Assembly: GCA_001556995.1 (NCBI GenBank)
Contig: LSKF01000077.1
Coordinates: 1 to 31,782, forward strand
Length of the DNA stretch: 31,782 nt
Direction of reading: 5' to 3'
DNA from: Erythrobacteraceae bacterium CCH12-C2
GTDB lineage: Bacteria; Pseudomonadota; Alphaproteobacteria; Sphingomonadales; Sphingomonadaceae
Position 1 is the first letter of the stretch; each line of letters opens with the position of its first letter. The position numbers were made by a program, and so were the translations under genes. Positions 25,622 through 31,782 of the stretch are shown in pieces. The notes under the pieces are model-generated. The model did no database searches, was not told the DNA's origin, and was given only the letters and a program-made list of their open reading frames with translations.

Positions 25622-26283
25622 CACGCGGCGACCTTGGTTGCGGCGCGGCGGATCGCGGGAAGCATGTCGGCGGGCTCGGGTCGGCGGGTGTAGTCGGGGT
25701 TGACCTCGGCATAGACGATTACGCCGTCACTGCCGATCACGAAGCGGCCCGGCATCGGCAGAGTCCAGCTGTCGTCGCCATTGAACTGCGGAAGCATGTT
25801 GCCGAGCGACTTATAGAGATCAACCAGATAATCGGGGAGCGCGAAGCGCAAGCCGAAGGCGGCAGCGACAGTGTTGCCCGCGTCGGAAAGGATCGGGAAG
25901 CCAAGCGTGTTCTCGCGCACCGACTTGCGGCTGTTCACCCGGTTCTGCGGCGAAATCGCCACAAGACTTGCCCCGGCGGCTTCGAAATCCGCACGCGCGG
26001 CTTCGAGCGCTTGCAGCTCCATATTGCAATAGGGGCACCACACGCCGCGATAGAAGCTCACCACCAGCGGGCCATTGGCGAGCAGATCGGCGGAGGACAC
26101 AAGCGTACCATCCTGCGCTTCGAGCGTGAAGGTAGGAGCGCGGTCACCGGCCTTGAGGGCGCGGCCGGCAGCGCCGCTCGCGATCAGTTCGGCGGTCGCC
26201 CGCTCCATGGTGGCGCGCACTTCGGGCGGGCGGGCGGCGATGAATTCGGCCTTGAAGGCATCGAGACGGTCTTGCAGGGACAT
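25621..26283 (-). CDS. Peroxiredoxin-like thioredoxin-fold protein with CPYC motif
   Basis: A 220-residue AhpC/TSA-like protein. After a helical N-terminus of about 45 residues comes GDRAPTFTLEAQDG, a core strand VVSFYRGVWCPYCNMEL with Cys83 and Cys86, and AISPQNRVNSRKSVREN. The C-terminal FVIGSDGVIVYAEVNPDY closes the fold. Cys83 occupies the peroxidatic position, and the CxxC pair suggests a bacterioferritin-comigratory/PRX-like or disulfide reductase activity using thiols. AAGGAG stands seven bases before the ATG. The neighbouring nu-class GST could supply glutathione-linked reducing power, which is inference. The SDR gene overlaps its stop. Confidence 0.85.
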   Translation of the reverse strand: MSLQDRLDAFKAEFIAARPPEVRATMERATAELIASGAAGRALKAGDRAPTFTLEAQDGTLVSSADLLANGPLVVSFYRGVWCPYCNMELQALEAARADFEAAGASLVAISPQNRVNSRKSVRENTLGFPILSDAGNTVAAAFGLRFALPDYLVDLYKSLGNMLPQFNGDDSWTLPMPGRFVIGSDGVIVYAEVNPDYTRRPEPADMLPAIRRAATKVAA

Positions 26284-26315
26284 TGAGGCTCTCCTTGGGA
26301 TGCAGGGATGGGGGG

Positions 26316-27086
26316 TTATTGGGCTTCGGCCATCCGCCGAGCGACGTCGGCGGCGCTGATCCCTTCGAGCGCGAGGCCATAGCCTGCGCCCTCGTCGATG
26401 ATCCGGCGCAGCTTCTGCGTCAGCGCGATCCGGGTGTAGCGCCCGGTCAGCGGGGGCAGCGCGGCAAGGCTTTCGGCGATTTCGTGTGCGCGGGCGAGCA
26501 GGCTGTCGGCGGGCACGATCTCGTTGACTGCGCCGTAATCCTTCGCCGTCTGCGCATCGAGCACCTGACGGGTGAGGATGAAGTAGCGCCCCCGCACGCT
26601 CCCGATCACCTCGGGCCAGAGCAGGTTGACCCCGTCTCCGGGCACGATCCCGAAATCGAAATGCGGCTTGTCCTGGAACACCGTCTCGGGCGTGGCGAGG
26701 ATGATGTCAGCGAGCAGCGCATATTCGGAGTGCAGCAGCACCGGGCCATTCAGCGCGGCAATCATCGGCACTTCGATATCGAGGATGTTGGAGAGCACCT
26801 TGCGCCCTTCGCGCAGGATCTTGTCGTAGCCCATGGGCGAGAAGAAATCGAAACCCTCGGGGTCGATGCTGTCCATGAAGGCATCGCCCGAACCGGTGAG
26901 AATCACGACGCGGTTGTCGCGGTCCTCGCCGATAGCGTGGAACAACTCGACGAACTGTTCGTGGGTGTGCCCGTTGAACACGAGCTTGCCGCCATCGGTG
27001 TGGAGCGCGACTTCGAGCACGCCGCTGGCCGAGCGGGTGAGGCGGGCATTGGCGAAGCGGTTCTGGTAATCGGCGAAGCGGGACAT
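26316..27086 (-). CDS. Crotonase-fold hydrolase, 6-oxocamphor hydrolase-like (beta-diketone hydrolase)
   Basis: A 256-residue crotonase-superfamily protein that most annotation would call enoyl-CoA hydratase. The usual oxyanion glycines are replaced by LLH and the second catalytic Glu position by His (KPHFDFG). Instead it has His119, His142, Asp151 and Glu241, plus Phe37 and Phe79. In 6-oxocamphor hydrolase of Rhodococcus the active-site set, as I recall it, is His122, His145, Asp154, Glu244, Trp40 and Phe82. All six positions fall at a constant offset of three in a protein of almost equal length. I therefore infer retro-Claisen cleavage of a beta-diketone without CoA. The frame is open to 27242, but ATG 27086 follows AAGGAG and begins MSRFADYQNRF. 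It lies between the peroxiredoxin-like and GST genes. Confidence 0.8.
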   Translation of the reverse strand: MSRFADYQNRFANARLTRSASGVLEVALHTDGGKLVFNGHTHEQFVELFHAIGEDRDNRVVILTGSGDAFMDSIDPEGFDFFSPMGYDKILREGRKVLSNILDIEVPMIAALNGPVLLHSEYALLADIILATPETVFQDKPHFDFGIVPGDGVNLLWPEVIGSVRGRYFILTRQVLDAQTAKDYGAVNEIVPADSLLARAHEIAESLAALPPLTGRYTRIALTQKLRRIIDEGAGYGLALEGISAADVARRMAEAQ

Positions 27087-27109
27087 TGCGGCTCTCCTTC
27101 TGAAGGGTG

Positions 27110-27730
27110 TCAGGCGGCGGGGACGAGGGTTTCGACGCGGGCGATGGCGCGCTGCACGGCGGGGCGGGCCTCGATGGCCGCGACCCAGCGCGACAGGTTC
27201 GGGAGGCCTGCAATGTCGACCTCCGCGAAGGCGCGGCGCCACAGCCAGCCGAAATGGGCGATGTCGGCGATGGTGAATTCATCCCCGGCGACGAATTTGC
27301 GCGTTGCTAGGACGAGGTCGAGCATCCCGGCGGTGCGGGCGGCCTCGGCCTCGAAGCGGGCGATGGCGAGCGGCTGGGGTTCGGCGGCCTGCTTCTTGAA
27401 GAACCCGGCCTGGCCGAAAGCGGGGCCGAGGCCCGAGGCGTGGAAGAACAGTTGTTCGAACACCCGCGCGCGGGCCTCGCCCGATGCGGGCAGCAGTTGG
27501 CCCGTCTTTTCGGCGAGATAGACGAGGATCGCCGCGCTTTCGGTCAGCACCAGCGGGCCATCGACCAGCACCGGCACCTTGGCATTGGGGTTCATCGCGA
27601 CGAATTCGGGCACCTTCTGCTCGCCCTTGCGCACGTTGACGCCGTGGAGCGTGTATTCGAGCCCCAGTTCTTCCAGAGCAATGGGCACCTTGACGCTGTT
27701 GGGCGTGGCGAATGCATAGACTTCGATCAT
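27110..27730 (-). CDS. Glutathione S-transferase, nu class (YfcG/YghU-like)
   Basis: The 206-residue protein begins MIEVYAFATPNSVKVPIALEELGLEY. The TPN triad at 9-11 (Thr9, Asn11) followed by ALEELGLEY and KGEQKVPEF is characteristic of nu-class and Ure2p-like GSTs, which reduce disulfides with two glutathiones rather than conjugate them. NPNAKVPVLVDGPLVLTESA provides the cis-Pro and gamma-Glu contacts, and GDEFTIADIAHFGWLWR is the helical-domain capping motif. AGGAG precedes the ATG. It is the second gene of the operon, 23 bases before the crotonase-fold gene, and would be a cytoplasmic redox partner. Confidence 0.88.
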   Translation of the reverse strand: MIEVYAFATPNSVKVPIALEELGLEYTLHGVNVRKGEQKVPEFVAMNPNAKVPVLVDGPLVLTESAAILVYLAEKTGQLLPASGEARARVFEQLFFHASGLGPAFGQAGFFKKQAAEPQPLAIARFEAEAARTAGMLDLVLATRKFVAGDEFTIADIAHFGWLWRRAFAEVDIAGLPNLSRWVAAIEARPAVQRAIARVETLVPAA

Positions 27731-27746
27731 GGTTGTGGCTCCTCTA

Positions 27747-27860
27747 TCAGCGGTTGAAGATGCGGTGGGCGAAGGGGACGGCGGCGGCGAAGATCGCGGC
27801 AGTCACGCTGCCGGTGATCTGCAAGGTGTAGGCTGCGTCCTGAATGGCCTGTCGCATCAT
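27747..27860 (-). CDS. Predicted 37-residue membrane peptide, first gene of the operon
   Basis: On the minus strand an ATG-ATG start at 27860/27857, preceded by GAGAAGGA at normal spacing, opens a frame MMRQAIQDAAYTLQ followed by ITGSVTAAIFAAAVPFAHRI and FNR, then TGA at 27747-27749. The middle is one hydrophobic helix long enough to cross the membrane, with a positively charged end. It is 16 bases upstream of the GST gene and divergent from the LysR gene. No family is recognised. Translation is supported only by the ribosome site, position and amphipathic composition. Confidence 0.5.
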   Translation of the reverse strand: MMRQAIQDAAYTLQITGSVTAAIFAAAVPFAHRIFNR

Positions 27861-27984
27861 GACCGGGTTTCCTTCTCGTCAGCCGCGGCACGTCCGCTGG
27901 CTTTCTGAAAAGACAGGTGCCTCTTTCCCGCGCGACAGGGCAGACGGCGCGTGGCACTATGATCTATTCCAGGGGGGAATGAGG
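27861..27984. promoter_or_regulatory. Divergent control region between the small peptide gene and the LysR gene
   Basis: The 124 bases between the two divergent starts must hold both promoters and the LysR site. An imperfect dyad GAAAAGA 27907-27913 / TCTTTC 27922-27927 is the only symmetrical element I see and is a weak candidate for the regulator's binding site. TATGAT at 27958-27963 is a possible -10 box for the LysR gene, without a convincing -35. Confidence 0.3.
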
Positions 27985-28872
27985 ATGGACCGTTTCCAGG
28001 CAATGGCGACCTTCGTGCGGGTGGTCGATACCGGCTCGTTCTCGGCCGCCGCGCGGCAGAGCAATGTCGGTCAGCCCGCCGTATCGAAGATGATCGCGCA
28101 GCTCGAAGACCAGCTCGGCGTGCGGCTGGTGACGCGCACCACCCGCGGCCTTTCGCCGACCGAGGCAGGTCAACGCTATTACGAACGCGCGCTTCGGGCG
28201 CTGGAGGAGGCGGACGAGGCCGAGGTCGCCGCGCGCGGGGCGGGCAAGGGGCTGACCGGGCGGCTGCGGATCTCCGCCGCCACCACCTTCGCACGGCTCC
28301 ATGTCGTCCCCAGCCTCCCCGCTTTCATGGTCGAGCATCCCGATCTCGAGCTCGAGATGATCATGGATGACCGGGTAATCGACATGGTCGAGGAGGGAGT
28401 CGATGTCGCGCTGCGGATGGGCGCGCTGCCGGATTCGACCGCGACCGCGCGCAAGCTGGCGGCGGGGCGGCGGCTGCTGGTGGCGACACCGGCCTATCTC
28501 GCCCGCGCCGGAACCCCGGCAACACCCGCCGAGATCGCAGGGCATCAGGCGGTGGTCTACACCCGTTACGAGGCGGCGCACTGGACCTTCCGCCACGCGG
28601 CCGGCGCTGAGGCTTCGGTCAGCGTCGGCGGGCGGCTCAGGGTGACGGCGGCGGAGGGCCTGCGCGCCGCGGTGCTCGCCGACATGGGGCTGGCGGTCGC
28701 CTCGGAATGGATGTTCACGCGCGAGCTCGCCAGCGGCGCGGTGGTCGAGGTGCTGGCCGACTGGGCACTGCCGCCGCTCGACCTGTGGGCGCTGTTCCCG
28801 AGCGGGCGGATGGCGAGCGCCAAGGCGCGCGCCTTTGCCGATTATGTCGAAGGCGTGCTCAAGGTCCGGTGA
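27985..28872 (+). CDS. LysR-family transcriptional regulator
   Basis: A 295-residue LysR-type regulator. The N-terminal winged helix-turn-helix is MDRFQAMATFVRVVDTGSFS then AAARQSNVGQPAVSKMIAQL, and the linker helix and effector-binding domain run from about residue 90 to the end (LRISAATTFARLHVVPSLPAF). The length is standard. The frame is open from 27844; ATG 27985 is better spaced from AGGGGGG than ATG 27979. It is divergent from the GST/crotonase/peroxiredoxin/SDR operon, the usual arrangement for a LysR protein and its target. The effector is probably a substrate or electrophile handled by that operon (inference). Its stop abuts the stop of the convergent EamA gene. Confidence 0.92.
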   Translation: MDRFQAMATFVRVVDTGSFSAAARQSNVGQPAVSKMIAQLEDQLGVRLVTRTTRGLSPTEAGQRYYERALRALEEADEAEVAARGAGKGLTGRLRISAATTFARLHVVPSLPAFMVEHPDLELEMIMDDRVIDMVEEGVDVALRMGALPDSTATARKLAAGRRLLVATPAYLARAGTPATPAEIAGHQAVVYTRYEAAHWTFRHAAGAEASVSVGGRLRVTAAEGLRAAVLADMGLAVASEWMFTRELASGAVVEVLADWALPPLDLWALFPSGRMASAKARAFADYVEGVLKVR

Positions 28873-29706
28873 TCAGCCGCGCCGCAGGGTGATCGCAATC
28901 CCGCCGATGATCAGCACTGCGGCAAGCGCGAGCCGCCACGTCAGCGGCTCGGCCAGCAGGGCGGCGGCAGCGAGCGCGGCGAGGACCGGGGTCGCCAGCT
29001 GCACCGCGCCGACCGCAGCATGGGGCAGACGCGGCACCAGCCGGTACCACACGACATAGCCAAGCCCCGAGGTGAGCGCGCCCGATATGGTCGCCAGCAC
29101 CAGGCCCTTTGCGCTCACTGCCGCCGCGCCGTCGAGCAGCGGCAAGGGGGCGGCGAGCAAGGCTGCGAGCAGGAAATTGCCCGCAGTGCGCCGGGCCGGA
29201 TCAGCGGCGGCGCGGCCCATGACCGAATAGAGCCCCCAGGCGATCCCCGCCGCGATCATGCTGGCCGTCGCCAACAGCGGCCCCGGTGCGAGATGCGCTC
29301 CGAGCAGCACCGCCACGCCGCTGAGGGCCAGCGCGATCCCGGCAAGGTCGCTCGCGCGAACTTTCTGGCCCGAGAGCGCGGTGCTCGCGAGCACGGTCGC
29401 CTGCACGGCGGCGAACAGTACCATCGCGCCGGTTGCTGCGCCCAGTTCGACATAGGCGAAGGAAAAAGCCGCGCAGTAAGCGAACAGCGCAAGCGCGCCA
29501 CTGGCTCGGAACGACCCGGCAACGACCTGCCGACGAAGCAGCAACGGTAGCAGCACGAGTGCGCCAGCACCGAGGCGGATCGCGGTGAAGCTCCCCGCGC
29601 CGATCAGCCCCTCGCCCAACGCCGCGCGGGCGAGCAGCGAATTGCCGGCAAAGGCGGTGACCGCCAGCACCGCCAGCGCGGCGGTCGTGAGGCGCGGCGG
29701 CACCAT
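28873..29706 (-). CDS. EamA/DMT-superfamily permease
   Basis: A 277-residue inner-membrane protein with about ten hydrophobic segments arranged as two EamA repeats. The first starts LTTAALAVLAVTAFAGNSLL and the second carries IAAGIAWGLYSVMGRAAADP. It ends RLALAAVLIIGGIAITLRRG. DMT carriers of this type export metabolites, amino acids or drugs, and specificity is not predictable here. The frame reaches 29754, but ATG 29706 is one base after the OYE stop and fits translational coupling. It converges on the LysR gene with zero spacing, the two stops forming TGATCA. Confidence 0.85.
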   Translation of the reverse strand: MVPPRLTTAALAVLAVTAFAGNSLLARAALGEGLIGAGSFTAIRLGAGALVLLPLLLRRQVVAGSFRASGALALFAYCAAFSFAYVELGAATGAMVLFAAVQATVLASTALSGQKVRASDLAGIALALSGVAVLLGAHLAPGPLLATASMIAAGIAWGLYSVMGRAAADPARRTAGNFLLAALLAAPLPLLDGAAAVSAKGLVLATISGALTSGLGYVVWYRLVPRLPHAAVGAVQLATPVLAALAAAALLAEPLTWRLALAAVLIIGGIAITLRRG

Positions 29707-29707
29707 G

Positions 29708-30790
29708 TCAGTCGTGGAAGGGATAGTCGATATATCCGTCCCCGCCCCCGCCATAGATGCGCGCGGCGTTGAGCGGGTTCATCGGCAGGTCCTCGGCCAG
29801 ACGGCGCGGCAGATCGGGGTTGGCGATGAACAGCCGCCCGAAGGACGCGGCATCGATCTCGCCTGCCTCCAATGCCGCGCGGGCACGCGGGCCGGTGTAG
29901 CTGCCGTTGGCGATGTAGGGGCCGCCGAACGCCTTCCTCACCACCTGCGGATCGACGATCCGGTCAAAGGGGTCGCCGCGCGGGTCGCTCGGCTCGACGC
30001 AGTGGAGATAGGCGAGCCCGCGCTTGCCGAGCTGTTCGGCGAGGTAGCCGAACAGCGGCGCGGGGTTGCTGTCGCTCATCCCGTTGATGGTGAGCGAGGG
30101 CGAGAGGCGGATGCCCACCCGGTCCGCGCCCCAGACGCCGACGACCGCGTCGGTCACTTCGAGCGTCAGCCGGGTGCGGTTCTCGATCGAGCCGCCATAC
30201 TGGTCGGTGCGTTGGTTGGTGCCATCGCGCAGGAACTGGTCGAGCAGGTAGGCATTGGCGCTGTGCACTTCGACCCCGTCGAACCCGGCGGCCTTGGCGT
30301 TGATCGCCGCGCGGCGGTAATCCTCGATGATCCCGGGGATCTCGTCGGTCTCCAGCGCGCGGGGGACGACGAAGTCCTGCGGGCCTTCATAGGTGAAGGC
30401 ATGGCCCTGAAGCCCGACTGCGCTCGGCGCGACCGGCAGCCCGCCGCCCGGTTGCAGCGAGGGGTGCGACAGCCGCCCGACATGCCACAGCTGGAGCATC
30501 ATCCGGCCACCGGCGGCGTGGACCGCTTGCGTAACCCCGCGCCAGCCTGCGACCTGTGCCTCGGAATAGATCCCCGGCGCGCCCGCATAGCCCTTGCCCT
30601 GCTGCGAGATATGCGTCGCCTCGGAAATGATGAGGCCCGCGGTTGAACGCTGGGTGTAATAGGTTTGCTGCAGCTCGTGCGGCGCGTCGTCGGCATTGGC
30701 GCGGGTGCGGGTGAGCGGGGCCATGACGATGCGGTTGGGCGCTTCGATGGCACCATAGCGGATCGGCTGGAACAGGGGATCGTGGGTCAT
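29708..30790 (-). CDS. Old Yellow Enzyme family flavin reductase (NemA-like)
   Basis: The 360-residue FMN beta/alpha-barrel starts PLFQPIRYGAIEAPNRIVMA. The substrate-anion-binding pair His176 and Asn179, followed by Tyr181, is in EVHSANAYLLDQFLRDG, and QYGGSIENRTRLTLEV is the OYE signature. IGIRLSP-type and FIANPDLPRRLAEDLPMN segments complete the FMN site. It reduces activated C=C bonds (enones, maleimides) or nitro groups with NAD(P)H. ATG 30790 follows AAGGA. The gene lies five bases after one EamA permease and one base before another, so the three are surely an operon; reduction plus export of an electrophile is a reasonable inference. Confidence 0.94.
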   Translation of the reverse strand: MTHDPLFQPIRYGAIEAPNRIVMAPLTRTRANADDAPHELQQTYYTQRSTAGLIISEATHISQQGKGYAGAPGIYSEAQVAGWRGVTQAVHAAGGRMMLQLWHVGRLSHPSLQPGGGLPVAPSAVGLQGHAFTYEGPQDFVVPRALETDEIPGIIEDYRRAAINAKAAGFDGVEVHSANAYLLDQFLRDGTNQRTDQYGGSIENRTRLTLEVTDAVVGVWGADRVGIRLSPSLTINGMSDSNPAPLFGYLAEQLGKRGLAYLHCVEPSDPRGDPFDRIVDPQVVRKAFGGPYIANGSYTGPRARAALEAGEIDAASFGRLFIANPDLPRRLAEDLPMNPLNAARIYGGGGDGYIDYPFHD

Positions 30791-30795
30791 GGCAA

Positions 30796-31761
30796 TCATC
30801 CTTCGGCTGACAATGGTGTTGGGGCAGGCCGGGCCAGCCCGACGGCGGTGACAAGGCCGAGTGTGGCAAGCGCCGCCCCGGCGATTTCGAAAAACGCGGG
30901 CAAAGTGCCGCTCGAAAGGCCGCCGAGCAGCAGCGTGGCGGCGGGAACAATCGCGGGGAACAGCCCGGCCTTGGCGGCGCCGAGGTGGCGCACCGCGACG
31001 CCAAAGGCGATCACCGCGACCACGCCCGACAAGAGCCCCTGCACCGCGAATTGCGCGGCAAGCGCCGGCGCGGGCAGCGCGGCAATCCGCGACAGGTCGC
31101 CAGCGATCAGCATGATGGGAACAATGGCCAGCGCCGAGATGGTGGAGACGGCCCCGGTTACCGCCAGCGCGCCGAGCTCCCAACGCTTGATGAGGATGGT
31201 GAAGCCGGTCCAGCTGAGGCCCGCAGCGACGAACAGAAGGTCGCCGATCCACACCATCCCGCCGCCCATCGCGCCGGCATGGCTAGCGATGACCGCAAGC
31301 CCGGCAATGATAAGCGCGGTTCCCGCCAGCTTGGCGAGCGTCGGACGCTCGCCCAGCAGCAGGCCCGCGGCGAACATCGAACCGAGCGCAATGGTGGAGG
31401 GCTGGATCACCGCGCCGTGAGACAGCGGGGCGAAGAGGTAGCCGCCGGTGCCGAGCAGGATGAACGGCGGCCCGGCCAGCAGCGTGAGAATGATGCCGCG
31501 CCTCCAGCCGACCCCGGCAAGGCCGCGCGGGTTGTTGCGCAGCAGCCAGGGCAGCATGATCGCGGCGGCCGTGCCGAAGCGCAGCAGAACGAAGTCCTGC
31601 GGCAAGAGGCCGCCGGTCGTGCCCGCCTTGGCGAACAGCATGTAAGTCGCCCAGATCAGCGCCGCGGCAAGCCCTGCGGCCATGCCGGTAGCGGCGGGCG
31701 ATGAAAGCGAAGAAAGGGCCCTGCCATGCCGCCCGACAGGGGGGGAGAGAGTGGCGGTCAT
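30796..31761 (-). CDS. EamA/DMT-superfamily permease
   Basis: A 321-residue membrane protein with ten predicted helices in two repeats (first TGMAAGLAAALIWATYMLFA, second WIGDLLFVAAGLSWTGFTIL). A 25-residue polar N-terminal extension precedes helix 1. The PFILLGTGGYLFAPLSHGAV loop and GSMFAAGLLLGERPTLAKLA are typical DMT-superfamily elements. The start ATG 31761 has GGAG nine bases upstream. It is the first visible gene of the permease-OYE-permease cluster; anything further upstream lies outside the window. It is clearly different in sequence from the second permease, so the pair is not a recent duplication. Substrate unknown. Confidence 0.85.
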   Translation of the reverse strand: MTATLSPPVGRHGRALSSLSSPAATGMAAGLAAALIWATYMLFAKAGTTGGLLPQDFVLLRFGTAAAIMLPWLLRNNPRGLAGVGWRRGIILTLLAGPPFILLGTGGYLFAPLSHGAVIQPSTIALGSMFAAGLLLGERPTLAKLAGTALIIAGLAVIASHAGAMGGGMVWIGDLLFVAAGLSWTGFTILIKRWELGALAVTGAVSTISALAIVPIMLIAGDLSRIAALPAPALAAQFAVQGLLSGVVAVIAFGVAVRHLGAAKAGLFPAIVPAATLLLGGLSSGTLPAFFEIAGAALATLGLVTAVGLARPAPTPLSAEG

Positions 31762-31782
31762 GGCAGGGCTCCAGGGGGTGCC

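Noticed and set aside
27727..27957. 76-codon minus-strand frame covering the region upstream of the GST gene
   Set aside because: Arg/Pro-rich translation without a ribosome site; the 37-codon frame in the same place has both a ribosome site and a plausible membrane helix.

Overview
The window is a GC-rich chromosomal segment that reads as an alphaproteobacterium, most likely Sphingomonadales and close to Erythrobacteraceae. The support is gene content (an EipA/DUF1134 envelope protein, an acyl-CoA dehydrogenase paired with a kinase, a large secreted propeller-amidohydrolase), very high GC at third codon positions, and a palindromic intergenic repeat of the GTCATCCC type common in that group. 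The taxonomic call is inference. No phage, plasmid, CRISPR or intact insertion sequence was found.

Layout. 1-6.7 kb: the tail of an unrecognised gene, then a structured leader and the glutamate synthase operon gltB-gltD. 6.7-9.3 kb: a fatty-acid-hydroxylase-type membrane enzyme, convergent with a minus-strand pair (GST-like protein, then methylthioadenosine phosphorylase). 9.4-13.7 kb: an aldehyde dehydrogenase, then a tight pair of an APH-fold kinase with a LvaB-like C-terminal extension and an acyl-CoA dehydrogenase. This pair resembles the 4-hydroxyacyl-CoA modules of bacterial levulinate catabolism and human ACAD10/11. 13.7-17.3 kb: a secreted 1107-residue beta-propeller/amidohydrolase, bracketed by two copies of the palindromic repeat. 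17.3-21.2 kb (minus): flagellar fliA and flhA, preceded by what looks like a deletion scar joining a truncated GT-C glycosyltransferase gene to the tail of another gene, and a small secreted CxxC protein. 21.3-24.0 kb (minus): GNAT acetyltransferase, aspartate/aromatic aminotransferase and EipA-like protein. 24.2-24.9 kb: tRNA-Ser(GCU), followed by 610 bases without an intact gene that hold a decayed IS3-type transposase end and another coding relic.

24.9-27.9 kb (minus) is one compact operon divergent from a LysR regulator: a 37-residue predicted membrane peptide, a nu-class GST, a crotonase-fold protein, a peroxiredoxin-like CxxC protein and an SDR oxidoreductase. The crotonase carries His119, His142, Asp151 and Glu241. 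These match the active-site set of 6-oxocamphor hydrolase (His122, His145, Asp154, Glu244) at a constant offset of three, so it is probably a beta-diketone C-C hydrolase rather than an enoyl-CoA hydratase. 28.9-31.8 kb (minus): an Old Yellow Enzyme reductase between two EamA/DMT-type permeases.

The items most worth pursuing are the 6-oxocamphor-hydrolase-like operon with its small peptide and LysR gene, the multi-helix leader of gltB, the kinase/LvaB-like fusion beside its dehydrogenase, and the gene-fusion scar upstream of flhA.
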